A DNA stretch of 64,000 nucleotides, taken from Cellulomonas fulva. Lineage in GTDB: Bacteria > Actinomycetota > Actinomycetes > Actinomycetales > Cellulomonadaceae. The number at the start of each line of letters is the position of its first letter. The stretch's first letter is position 1. Positions 16,910 to 24,157 of the stretch are shown here, piece by piece. The stretch covers positions 2,666,001 through 2,730,000 of the forward strand of contig NZ_JAHBOH010000001.1 in assembly GCF_018531375.1 (NCBI RefSeq), given 5' to 3'. A model generated the notes under the pieces. It worked only from the letters and a program-made list of their open reading frames with translations, did not search any database and was not told the origin of the DNA. The position numbers and the translations under genes were made by a program.

Positions 16910-16915
16910 AGGGTC
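16910..16915 (-). promoter_or_regulatory. Possible -10 box of a leaderless promoter for the PP2C-HATPase-STAS gene
   Basis: On the minus strand GACCCT ends six nt before ATG 16903, and no Shine-Dalgarno sequence is present. The hexamer lies in the 24-bp gap after the upstream gene, so read-through from that gene is an alternative. Confidence 0.35.
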
Positions 16916-16927
16916 GCACGACTCAGG

Positions 16928-17977
16928 TCAGGGGGACACCGCTGAGGCGCCGTCGGGCGAGTTGTCCGGGTCGCGGTGCCCGGCGTCGCCGGCCTGCTCG
17001 CGGCGAGCGCGCCGCGGATCGTCGTCGACGTCACGCACCACTTGGACGTCGAGGTGGTGCCCGGCGGCGAGGAGCAGGGTGCTGTCCGGGGCCACGACGA
17101 CGCGCAGCCGGCCGCCGCGCGTGCGGATCCGCCGCGCGACCGACGCGAGCGCGGACACCCCGGCCGAGCCGACGTGCGAGACCTCCCGCAGGTCGATCAC
17201 GACGTCGCCCCCGGTGCCGCCCTCGGCGCCGAGCACCTCGATGGCCGCCGTGAGCGTCCCAGCGGTCGCCAGGTCGACGGGCCCGCTCGCGACGATCGTC
17301 GGGACCCCGTGCTGCAGGACCGTCCGCAGGTGCAGCTCGCCCTCGTCGTTCCCGACGGGCGTGGTCTCGTCCGCGAACGACTGGAAGACGACCTCGTCCA
17401 TCAGCGCGCGCGTCTGCGGGGGAAGGCCGCCGCTCGAGCAGACCGCTGCGATCAACCGCTCGGCGAGCGTGGCGACGCGGACGTTCTGGTGCTGGGAGCA
17501 CCACCGGAGCAGGTCGAACGCGGTCTGCGCGTCGATGCCGTAGACCAGCATCAGTGCGCCCTTCGCCTGGTCGATCGTGGAGTGGGACGCGACGGCCTGG
17601 CGCAGGCCGGCGCTCACGCGACGGTCCACGCGGTCGCGCTCCACCGGCAGCGTGTCGACCAGGAAGCCGCTCACGAGCACGGTGCCGTCGCGCCGGTCGG
17701 CCGCGCCGCACAGCACCACCTCGCGCGGCTCACCCGCGAGGTCCAGGAGGTCGTACCAGACCGTGAACGGACCGCCGCCCTGCTCGACGGTCGTGAGGGC
17801 CGTCCGCACGGCGTCCCGGTCCTGCTCACCGACGTGGCTCAGCAGCACCTCACGCGAGGGCACGACGCCCCCGGCAGGGATCGCGTGCAGCGCGAACATC
17901 TCGTCGGACCACCACCAGCGGTCTGCACCGACGGTGTAGGCGAAGCGCCCCACCTGCGGGACGGTCGCGTCGGACAC
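16928..17977 (-). CDS. PAS-ANTAR-STAS fusion regulator
   Basis: The preferred start is GTG 17977, five nt after GGAGG; GTG 17998 is an alternative. The 349-residue protein has a PAS-like domain (~10-115) with GADRWWWSDEMFALHAIP, an ANTAR domain (~125-190) with RQAVASHSTIDQAKGALM and YGIDAQTAFDLLRWCS, then a STAS domain (~225-320) with IVASGPVDLATAGTL and VIDLREVSHVGSAGVSAL. The STAS phospho-loop reads G-S-A-G rather than D-S-[ST]-G. ANTAR binds RNA hairpins; STAS domains bind GHKL anti-sigma kinases, so the fusion could let partner switching gate antitermination (inference). It is followed 24 bp later by the PP2C-HATPase-STAS gene. Confidence 0.9.
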   Translation of the reverse strand: MSDATVPQVGRFAYTVGADRWWWSDEMFALHAIPAGGVVPSREVLLSHVGEQDRDAVRTALTTVEQGGGPFTVWYDLLDLAGEPREVVLCGAADRRDGTVLVSGFLVDTLPVERDRVDRRVSAGLRQAVASHSTIDQAKGALMLVYGIDAQTAFDLLRWCSQHQNVRVATLAERLIAAVCSSGGLPPQTRALMDEVVFQSFADETTPVGNDEGELHLRTVLQHGVPTIVASGPVDLATAGTLTAAIEVLGAEGGTGGDVVIDLREVSHVGSAGVSALASVARRIRTRGGRLRVVVAPDSTLLLAAGHHLDVQVVRDVDDDPRRARREQAGDAGHRDPDNSPDGASAVSP

Positions 17978-18207
17978 CCTTGCCTCCAGCACGGTCACGC
18001 GAGCCGCGGTCAACCGGGCTGTCGTCTCAACCCGTCGGCGGTGCTCGTCACCGTGCCTGAACGATAGTGCGGCGCCGCCTGCCCGGCCCGGTGAGCGCGG
18101 GGCCGCCGGACGGGTTTCCAGGCCGGCGGGCTCGAGGGCGGCGTGCGCGCGGGTGGCGCCACGCCGCATCCGGGTGCGGCGCCCCGCGCCTCGTGTGAAC
18201 GTGAGGC

Positions 18208-19188
18208 ATGACACGTTTCGGGTACACGCTGATGACGGAGCAGTCGGGTCCGCGCGAGCTGGTGGGCTACGCCCGGCGCGCCGAGGAGCTGGGCTTCGAC
18301 TTCGAGGTCTCGAGCGACCACTACTTCCCCTGGGTCGACGAGCAGGGCCACGCCCCGTACGCGTGGGCGCTGCTGGGCGCGGTGAGCCAGGCGACCTCCA
18401 GCGTCGAGCTCATGACGTACGTGACCTGCCCGACCATGCGCTACCACCCGGCGGTCGTGGCGCAGAAGGCCGCGACGCTCGGTGCGCTCTCGGGCGGCCG
18501 GTTCCTCCTGAACCTGGGCGCCGGCGAGAACCTCAACGAGCACGTCGTGGGGGAGCGCTGGCCCGCCGTCGGCGAGCGGCACGACCTGCTGGAGGAAGGG
18601 CTGCACGTCATCCGCGAGCTGCTCACGGGCGAGCGGACCACGTGGGAGGGCGAGTGGTTCCGCGTCGACTCCGCGCGGTTGTGGGACCTGCCCGACGAGC
18701 CGGTGCAGATCGGCGTCGCCGTCTCGGGCGACCAGTCGGTCTCCCGGTTCGCGCCGCTCGCGGACCACCTCGTCGCGGTCGAGCCCTCGGCCGAGCTGGT
18801 CGCCGGCTGGGACGAGGCGCGTCCGGCGGGCGCCCCGCTGTCCCGCAAGATCGGCCAGATCCCGATCTCCTGGGACCCCGACCGCGAGGCCGCGGTGCGA
18901 CGCGCCCACGAGCAGTTCCGCTGGTTCGCGGGCGGGTGGAAGGTGAACGCCGACCTGCCCACGACCGAGGCGTTCGCGGCCGCGTCGCAGTTCGTCCGGC
19001 CGGAGGACGTCGCCGAGCAGATCCCGTGCGGGCCGGACCTGGACGCGGTCGTCGAGGCCGTCCGGCCGTACTGGGAGGCCGGGTTCACCGACGTGGCGAT
19101 CGTCCAGGTGGGCGACGAGCAGCAGCAGAGGTTCCTCGACGAGGCGGCCGAGCCGTTGCTCGCCCGGCTGCGCGAGGCAGCCCCGTGA
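18208..19188 (+). CDS. LLM-class oxidoreductase, probably F420-dependent (TIGR03557-like)
   Basis: The 326-residue protein starts at ATG 18208 with GTGAGG just upstream. It is a luciferase-like TIM barrel with MTRFGYTLMTEQ, DFEVSSDHYFPW, MTYVTCPTMRYHPAVVAQKAATL, LGAGENLNEHV and IGVAVSGDQSV. The last motif and DHYFPW match the F420-dependent glucose-6-phosphate dehydrogenase-related subgroup. It likely reduces or oxidises a small substrate using F420H2, but the reaction is unknown. No F420 biosynthesis gene is in the window. It leads a run of plus-strand genes (histidine phosphatase, nnrD-like), 79 bp from the next. Confidence 0.87.
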   Translation: MTRFGYTLMTEQSGPRELVGYARRAEELGFDFEVSSDHYFPWVDEQGHAPYAWALLGAVSQATSSVELMTYVTCPTMRYHPAVVAQKAATLGALSGGRFLLNLGAGENLNEHVVGERWPAVGERHDLLEEGLHVIRELLTGERTTWEGEWFRVDSARLWDLPDEPVQIGVAVSGDQSVSRFAPLADHLVAVEPSAELVAGWDEARPAGAPLSRKIGQIPISWDPDREAAVRRAHEQFRWFAGGWKVNADLPTTEAFAAASQFVRPEDVAEQIPCGPDLDAVVEAVRPYWEAGFTDVAIVQVGDEQQQRFLDEAAEPLLARLREAAP

Positions 19189-19267
19189 GCCCGTCCCACG
19201 GTGCCCCGGGCGCCTCGGGTGCCGTGCGCGCGCGCGACGACGTGGCGCCCGACGTCGTCGGGTCGTC

Positions 19268-20062
19268 ATGAGCGGCGGGCCGCGGGTGCTGCTGCTGGTC
19301 CGGCACGGGGAGAGCGTCGGGAACGTCGCGGCGCGGGAGGCCGAGCGGGCAGGCGCCGAGGAGCTGGAGCTCGCGACCCGCGACGCCGACACCCCGCTGT
19401 CGGAGCTCGGACGCGCGCAGGCGGACGCGATCGGACCGTGGCTCGCGGCACTGCCCGTCGAGGAGCGGCCCCGCGCCGTGTGGTGCTCGCCGTACGTGCG
19501 CGCGGTGGAGACCACGGAGCGGGCGCTGGCCGCCGCCGGGCTGGACCTGCCGGTCGAGCGGGACGAGCGGCTCCGCGACCGCGAGCTCGGGGTGCTGGAC
19601 CGACTGACGGTGCGCGGGGTGCAGGAGCGGTTCCCGCTCGAGGCGGAGCTGCGCGCACGGCTCGGGAAGTTCTACCACCGGCCCGCCGGCGGGGAGTCGT
19701 GGGCGGACGTGGCGCTCCGCCTGCGGTCCCTCGTGCGCGACGTCGAGGCCGCGCCGGACGCGCCGCTCATGGTCGTCGCGCACGACGCGGTGATCGTCCT
19801 GCTGCGCTACGTGCTGGAGCACCTCACCGAGCGGGAGGTGCTCGACCTGTCGCGGCGGTCCGGGGTGCGCAACGCCTCCGTGACGACCATGCGTCGGGAC
19901 GACGACCAGTGGTCCACCCCGTCCTTCGCGGCCGTGGACCACCTCGCCGTGCTCGACGAGCCGACCGGGGACCACGCGGCGACCGCACGCGGCGGCCGGG
20001 CGGACGACGCGGGCGCGGTCGGCGCGGGCGCGGTCGGCGCGGAGGAGCGTGCCCGTGGCTGA
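19268..20062 (+). CDS. Histidine phosphatase (phosphoglycerate mutase-like) family protein
   Basis: The 264-residue protein starts at ATG 19268; no clear Shine-Dalgarno. The RHG signature LLLVRHGESVGN carries the phospho-accepting His. LSELGRAQADAI, WCSPYVRAVETT, RDRELGVLD and the second-His block VVAHDAVIV complete the active site. It may dephosphorylate a small metabolite; the family is too broad to name a substrate. The C-terminus ends in a repeated GAVGA run coded by GC-rich repeats (around 20009-20041). Its last 8 bp overlap the nnrD-like gene, so the two are co-translated. Confidence 0.85.
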   Translation: MSGGPRVLLLVRHGESVGNVAAREAERAGAEELELATRDADTPLSELGRAQADAIGPWLAALPVEERPRAVWCSPYVRAVETTERALAAAGLDLPVERDERLRDRELGVLDRLTVRGVQERFPLEAELRARLGKFYHRPAGGESWADVALRLRSLVRDVEAAPDAPLMVVAHDAVIVLLRYVLEHLTEREVLDLSRRSGVRNASVTTMRRDDDQWSTPSFAAVDHLAVLDEPTGDHAATARGGRADDAGAVGAGAVGAEERARG

Positions 20063-20906
20063 CCCGGCTCCGCTGACGCCGCAGGCCCTGCGGGAGTGGC
20101 CGCTGCCCCGCCCCGAGGGCGGGAAGGACCAACGCGGCGCCGTGCTGGTGGTCGGCGGCGCGCGCGCCACCCCGGGCGCGAGCGTGCTGGCCGGGGTGGC
20201 GGCGCTGCGGGTCGGCGCGGGCCGGCTCACGCTCGCGGTGACGAGCTCGGTCGCGGTCGCGGTCGCCGTGGCGACGCCCGAGGCCGGGGTGCTCGCGCTG
20301 CCCGAGTCCCCGACGGGCTCGCCCACCGGTCCCGGTGACGGGTTCGCCGACGAGCTCGGCCGGGCCGACGCCGTGCTCGTCGGACCCGGTCTGGACGAGC
20401 CGGACGGGACCCACGCGCTCGTGGGCGCGGTGCTCGGAGGGCTCGAGCCCGGCGTGCCGGTGGTGCTCGACGCGTTCGCGCTCGGGGTGCTGCCCCGCTT
20501 GCGCGAGCAGGTGCGCGCACGCGGCGGGACCGTGGTGCTCACCCCCAACGGCGCCGAGGCACGGCGGCTCGTCGACGACGACGACGAGCCCACGGCCCAG
20601 GGCATCGCCGCGCGGTACGGCGCCGTCGTCGCGCTGGACGGTGCCGTCGCGGCGCCCGACGGCCGCGCCTGGACGTCGGCGAGCGGGACCACCGGCCTGG
20701 GCACCTCCGGCAGCGGCGACGTGCTCGCGGGCGCCGTCGCCGGCCTGCTCGCCGCAGGCGCCGCGCCCGAGCAGGCGGCGTGCTGGGCGGTCGCCCTGCA
20801 CGGCACCGCGGGGGACCGCCTCGCGGCGCGCGTGGGCCAGGTGGGGTACCTGGCACGCGAGCTCGTCGACGAGCTGCCCGCGGTGCTCACGGAACTGCGG
20901 ACCTGA
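20055..20906 (+). CDS. nnrD: ADP-dependent NAD(P)H-hydrate dehydratase
   Basis: The best start is GTG 20055, seven nt after GGAGGAG (20041-20047), giving 283 residues. The ribokinase-like fold of the YjeF C-terminal domain is clear: GGKDQRGAVLVVGGARATPGA, AALRVGAGRLTLAV, VLTPNGAEARRL and the ADP/Mg site GTSGSGDVLAGAVAGLLAAG. The enzyme repairs damaged NAD(P)HX using ADP. The partner epimerase domain (NnrE, YjeF N-terminal) is not fused here and not in the window. It overlaps the histidine phosphatase gene and ends 49 bp before pabB. Confidence 0.9.
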   Translation: MADPAPLTPQALREWPLPRPEGGKDQRGAVLVVGGARATPGASVLAGVAALRVGAGRLTLAVTSSVAVAVAVATPEAGVLALPESPTGSPTGPGDGFADELGRADAVLVGPGLDEPDGTHALVGAVLGGLEPGVPVVLDAFALGVLPRLREQVRARGGTVVLTPNGAEARRLVDDDDEPTAQGIAARYGAVVALDGAVAAPDGRAWTSASGTTGLGTSGSGDVLAGAVAGLLAAGAAPEQAACWAVALHGTAGDRLAARVGQVGYLARELVDELPAVLTELRT

Positions 20907-20943
20907 CCCGCGGACCGCGCGCACCCGGTCCGCGGCGGCTGGC

Positions 20944-20949
20944 TAGCGT
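20944..20949 (+). promoter_or_regulatory. -10 box, probable leaderless promoter of pabB
   Basis: TAGCGT ends six nt before GTG 20956, and no Shine-Dalgarno sequence precedes that start. Transcription would begin at or next to the start codon. Confidence 0.55.
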
Positions 20950-20955
20950 GGGCAC

Positions 20956-22140
20956 GTGCCCGCCAGCCCCGCCCGCGCCCGCTTCGCCGGCGTGAGCCTG
21001 CGCGGTCTCGTCGAGAGCGTCGACCTCGGTACGCGCCCGGACGCGCTGGCCACGCCCGGCTGGTGGGCCCTCGTCGGCGACTTCGAGGGCCGCGTCCGCG
21101 CGTGGCGGTTCGCCGAGCGGTCCGACGAGCGGTCCGACGAGCGGTCCGACCAGCTCGACCCCGCCGTCGCGGCACGCGCGGCGACCACGTGGCGGGGGCC
21201 GGCGCGCGACGCCTGGCGGTCCTCCCTCTCGCGGGCGCAGTACGTCGCCGCCGTCGAGGCGGTGCGCGACGCCGTGCGCGAGGGCGACGTCTACCAGGCC
21301 AACCTCTGCCGCGTCCTGAGCGCACCGCTGGGCGGCGTGGCCGCCGAGCCGGACCCTGCGGCGCTCGCGGACGCGCTGGCGGTCGGCAACCCGGCGCCCT
21401 TCGCGGGCTACGTCCACGTCCCCGCCGGCCGCGAGGAGGAGGGCGTCTGGGTCGTCACGGCGTCGCCGGAGCTGTTCCTGCGCCTCGAGGACGACGTCGT
21501 GACCTCGGCCCCCATCAAGGGCACCGCGCGCACGCCCGAGGGCCTGAGCCCGAAGGACGCGGCGGAGAACGTCATGATCACCGACCTGGTCCGCAACGAC
21601 CTGCAGCGGGTGTGCCGGCCGGGGACGGTCGAGGTCACGACGCTGCTCGGGGTCGAGCACCACCCCGGTCTGGTGCACCTGGTGTCGACCGTCCGCGGGC
21701 GCCTGACGCCCGCGGTGCTGCGCGCACCCGACGCCCTCGCGCAGGTCCTCGCGGCCGCGTACCCGCCGGGATCCGTGTCCGGCGCGCCGAAGTCGTCGGC
21801 GCTCACGCTCGTCGACCGGCTCGAGCCCGTGCCCCGCGGACCGTACTGCGGGCTCGTCGGCTGGGCGCACGTCGCGCCGGACGGTGCGGTCCGGGCCGAG
21901 CTCGCGGTGGGCATCCGCACGTTCTGGTGGACCGCGGACGACGAGGGCGCGGGGACGTTGCGGTTCGGGACCGGCGCCGGCATCACGTGGGCGAGCGACG
22001 CCGCCGCGGAGTGGGCCGAGACCGAGCTCAAGGCCGCGCGGCTCGTCGGGCTCGCCTCGACGCCGGGTGCCCGCGTGGAGGATGCGGCGCAGCCGGACGG
22101 GACCGGCGGGCCGGACGAGCGCAGCGAGGCACCGCGGTGA
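20956..22140 (+). CDS. pabB: Aminodeoxychorismate synthase component I
   Basis: The 394-residue protein starts at GTG 20956. The chorismate-binding core has EGDVYQANLCR, ITSAPIKGTARTPEG-type block, ENVMITDLVRNDL and AAYPPGSVSGAPK. It turns chorismate plus ammonia into 4-amino-4-deoxychorismate for folate synthesis. The N-terminal third is short and diverged compared with TrpE and carries a perfect SDER repeat (residues ~54-65). PabC follows after 28 bp, which supports the PabB rather than TrpE assignment. No glutamine amidotransferase (PabA) gene is present nearby; TrpG or a distant PabA presumably supplies ammonia. Confidence 0.9.
   Translation: MPASPARARFAGVSLRGLVESVDLGTRPDALATPGWWALVGDFEGRVRAWRFAERSDERSDERSDQLDPAVAARAATTWRGPARDAWRSSLSRAQYVAAVEAVRDAVREGDVYQANLCRVLSAPLGGVAAEPDPAALADALAVGNPAPFAGYVHVPAGREEEGVWVVTASPELFLRLEDDVVTSAPIKGTARTPEGLSPKDAAENVMITDLVRNDLQRVCRPGTVEVTTLLGVEHHPGLVHLVSTVRGRLTPAVLRAPDALAQVLAAAYPPGSVSGAPKSSALTLVDRLEPVPRGPYCGLVGWAHVAPDGAVRAELAVGIRTFWWTADDEGAGTLRFGTGAGITWASDAAAEWAETELKAARLVGLASTPGARVEDAAQPDGTGGPDERSEAPR
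21115..21150. repeat. Three perfect 12-bp repeats inside pabB
   Basis: GAGCGGTCCGAC is repeated three times without mismatch, in frame, encoding E-R-S-D units in the poorly conserved N-terminal part of PabB. Confidence 0.95.
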
Positions 22141-22156
22141 GCCGGGGCCGGGGTGC

Positions 22157-22162
22157 CAGACT
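22157..22162 (+). promoter_or_regulatory. -10 box, possible leaderless promoter of pabC
   Basis: CAGACT ends six nt before ATG 22169; no Shine-Dalgarno sequence is present. Read-through from pabB is also possible. Confidence 0.45.
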
Positions 22163-22168
22163 GCGACC

Positions 22169-23023
22169 ATGAGCGTCGTGATCTGGGCGGACGGCCGCCT
22201 GCACGCCCCCGGTGATCCCGTCGTGTCGGCGGTCGACCACGGCCTGACGGTCGGGGACGGCGTGTTCGAGACCTGCGCCGTCGAGCGCGGACAGGCCTTC
22301 GCCCTCACCCGCCACCTGCGCCGGCTCGAGCGCTCGGCCGCAGGCCTGGGCCTGCCCGTCCCCGACGAGCAGCTCCTCCGCGACGCGGTCGCACAGGTGC
22401 TCGCCGCGCTGCCCGACGCGGGGCGCCTGCGCATCACCTGCACCGGCGGCACGGGGCCGCTCGGCTCGGACCGGCTCGCCGACCAGCGGCTCACGGTGCT
22501 CGTGCTGGCCGGGCCGGCCACGCCGTCCTCGTCGAGCCGTGCCGTCCGGGTGCCCTGGGTGCGCAACGAGCGGTCGGCGGTCGCGGGGCTCAAGACGACG
22601 TCGTACGCCGAGAACGTGGTCGCCCTGGCGGCCGCGCGCGGGCGCGGGGCCGACGAGGCGCTGCTGGCCAACACGGTGGGCGAGCTGTGCGAGGGCACCG
22701 CGTCCAACGTCGTGGTCGAGCAGCACGACGAGCTCGTGACGCCCCCGCTGTCGAGCGGCTGCCTGGCCGGCATCACGCGCGAGCTGCTCCTGGAGTGGGG
22801 ACGGGACGCCGGCCTGCCGGTGCGGGAGGGCCGTCCGGGGGAGCTGACCTACGACGTGCTGGACGACGTCCTCGACGGTCGCGCGCACCTGGCGCTCACG
22901 GGGTCGATCCGGACGGTCTCGCCCGTGGTGGAGCTCGACGAGCACCCGGTCGCGGTGGGAGAGCTGACCCGCGCGGCGGTCGAGGTCTACCGCGCCCGCG
23001 CGGCCGACGACGTCGACCCGTGA
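22169..23023 (+). CDS. pabC: 4-amino-4-deoxychorismate lyase
   Basis: The 284-residue fold-type IV PLP enzyme starts at ATG 22169. Diagnostic blocks are VSAVDHGLTVGDGVFET, LRITCTGGTGPLGSD, the PLP lysine in LKTTSYAENVVAL, TVGELCEGTASNVVVE and PPLSSGCLAGITRELLLEW. The family includes branched-chain aminotransferases and D-amino acid transaminases, but the position directly after pabB favours PabC, which releases pyruvate from aminodeoxychorismate to give p-aminobenzoate. A terminator hairpin shared with the convergent ssgA-like gene follows. Confidence 0.9.
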   Translation: MSVVIWADGRLHAPGDPVVSAVDHGLTVGDGVFETCAVERGQAFALTRHLRRLERSAAGLGLPVPDEQLLRDAVAQVLAALPDAGRLRITCTGGTGPLGSDRLADQRLTVLVLAGPATPSSSSRAVRVPWVRNERSAVAGLKTTSYAENVVALAAARGRGADEALLANTVGELCEGTASNVVVEQHDELVTPPLSSGCLAGITRELLLEWGRDAGLPVREGRPGELTYDVLDDVLDGRAHLALTGSIRTVSPVVELDEHPVAVGELTRAAVEVYRARAADDVDP

Positions 23024-23056
23024 GCGTGGCCGCGGCAGCCCCGCGGCAACGCGAAC

Positions 23057-23088
23057 GACCGGCCCCGTCGGCGATGACGGAACCGGTC
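23057..23088. terminator. Bidirectional terminator between pabC and ssgA-like gene
   Basis: GACCGG-CC-CCGTC pairs with GACGG-AA-CCGGTC around a 6-nt loop, an 11-bp stem interrupted by one CC/AA internal loop. It lies centrally in the 79-bp convergent gap. Confidence 0.75.
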
Positions 23089-23102
23089 GTCAGGTGGTCG
23101 GG

Positions 23103-23531
23103 TCAGGCGGTGAGGAGAGCGGCGATGAACGCCGAGATCTCCGTCTCCATCCGGTCGCTCTCCTCGCCCAGCGGGACGAGGGACTCGGTGGCTGCCAGGA
23201 ACCGGACGACGGGCTCGGAGGGGGCGGCGAGCAGCGCGCTGCCCTCGACCCCGCTGAGCGACACGAGGGCGTAGTCGGGGTCCTCGTCCCGCCACACCTG
23301 GACGTCACCACTTCCGGCAGGCGCGTCGGCCGAGGCGTGCATGCCCATCGAGAGCAGCTCGCGGCCGATCAGCCAGGTCGACATCGTGTGCGGGCCGGTG
23401 AAGACCGCGCGCACGGTGTACGGGTCGGAGGTCCGGAAGGACAGCTCGGCACTGACGGGGATGACGCTGGCGTCGCTCCCGATGAGCTGCATGGCGACGA
23501 CCTCGACGACGTCATACGACGAATGCGTCAT
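23103..23531 (-). CDS. SsgA family sporulation/cell division regulator-like protein
   Basis: The 142-residue protein starts at ATG 23531 after GAGGGGGG. The SsgA-like pattern is clear: PVSAELSFRTSDPYTVRAVF, TWLIGRELLSMGM, GSGDVQVWRDEDPDYALVSLSG, GSALLAAPSEPVVRFLAATESLVPLGEESD. In Streptomyces SsgA and SsgB position FtsZ and direct septation in sporulation. Single-copy homologues also occur in non-sporulating actinobacteria, where they may influence division-site selection. It is monocistronic and followed by a strong terminator. Assignment rests on motif order and length, which match the family. Confidence 0.82.
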   Translation of the reverse strand: MTHSSYDVVEVVAMQLIGSDASVIPVSAELSFRTSDPYTVRAVFTGPHTMSTWLIGRELLSMGMHASADAPAGSGDVQVWRDEDPDYALVSLSGVEGSALLAAPSEPVVRFLAATESLVPLGEESDRMETEISAFIAALLTA

Positions 23532-23840
23532 CGGGTCCCCCCTCTCGTTGGGCTGTTGGTCCCATCATGGCAGCGGAGGTGCCCGATTGGACCGGTCCGG
23601 GACACAGGTTCACCCGCTGGGAGGCCTTGTGACCGCGCCCAGGGGGCCGGTAAGCGCTCCACGGCGCCTCGGGGGCGCGCGGTGACGGACTCGCACGAGT
23701 GACCCATGCAGGACGTATCGGTCGCTCGGGGCGACGGCTTGAGCCCTCCGGCGAACTTCTGGCGCGATCCGTGGCGCGGTTTCGCCAATCGGCTCCCGGG
23801 CCAGTAGCATCCTCGTCAGCGCCGCCCACGGGTGGCTCGC
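23532..23840. other. Divergent intergenic region upstream of tRNA-Val
   Basis: This 309-bp stretch carries the promoter region of the ssgA-like gene (minus) and that of the tRNA (plus). Apart from TTCGCC-N18-TAGCAT near its right end I see nothing: no hairpin array, no credible small gene, no repeats. Confidence 0.6.
23781..23810 (+). promoter_or_regulatory. Probable promoter of tRNA-Val (CAC)
   Basis: TTCGCC (23781-23786) and TAGCAT (23805-23810) are 18 nt apart, and the tRNA starts 30 nt downstream. Confidence 0.5.
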
Positions 23841-23912
23841 GGGCGATTGGCTCAGTGGTAGAGCGCCTCGTTCACACCGAGGAGGTCACTGGTTCGAACC
23901 CAGTATCGCCCA
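23841..23912 (+). tRNA. tRNA-Val (CAC)
   Basis: The acceptor stem GGGCGAT (23841-23847) pairs with ATCGCCC (23905-23911), discriminator A. The anticodon loop TTCACAC gives CAC. CCA is not encoded (ACCC follows). Its acceptor stem is identical to the tRNA-Val (GAC) gene at 7752. Confidence 0.97.
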
Positions 23913-23958
23913 CCCGCGTCGGCCCAGGCCGACCAGCACGTCGCACGGCACGCCACGC

Positions 23959-23988
23959 AGGCCGGTCCCGGAACGGGGCCGGCCTTCG
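23959..23988 (+). terminator. Terminator after tRNA-Val
   Basis: AGGCCGG (23959-23965) and CCGGCCT (23979-23985) form a 7-bp stem with further internal pairing, followed by TCGTCGTCCTC. Confidence 0.65.
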
Positions 23989-24026
23989 TCGTCCTCGGGG
24001 TCCCGGGGACGCCGGAGCCGATGGGG

Positions 24027-24066
24027 ACGACGGCAGACGACGGCAGGCGACGGCAGGCGACGGCAG
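24027..24066. repeat. Four 10-bp tandem repeats upstream of thrS
   Basis: The unit (A/G)CGACGGCAG occurs four times head to tail, two ACGACGGCAG then two GCGACGGCAG, in the 5' region of thrS, ending about 90 bp before its start codon. Confidence 0.9.
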
Positions 24067-24157
24067 AGCAATGCGCGAGGCCGGCGAGCAGGTCACGGGT
24101 AGCATCGACGGGTCCCGCCGGACGGCGGGTGCCACCACCGAGGAAGGCCACCACGCC

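Noticed and set aside
23913..24157. T-box riboswitch upstream of thrS
   Set aside because: No T-box consensus or specifier loop is visible. The hairpin at 23959-23988 fits termination of the tRNA transcript better.
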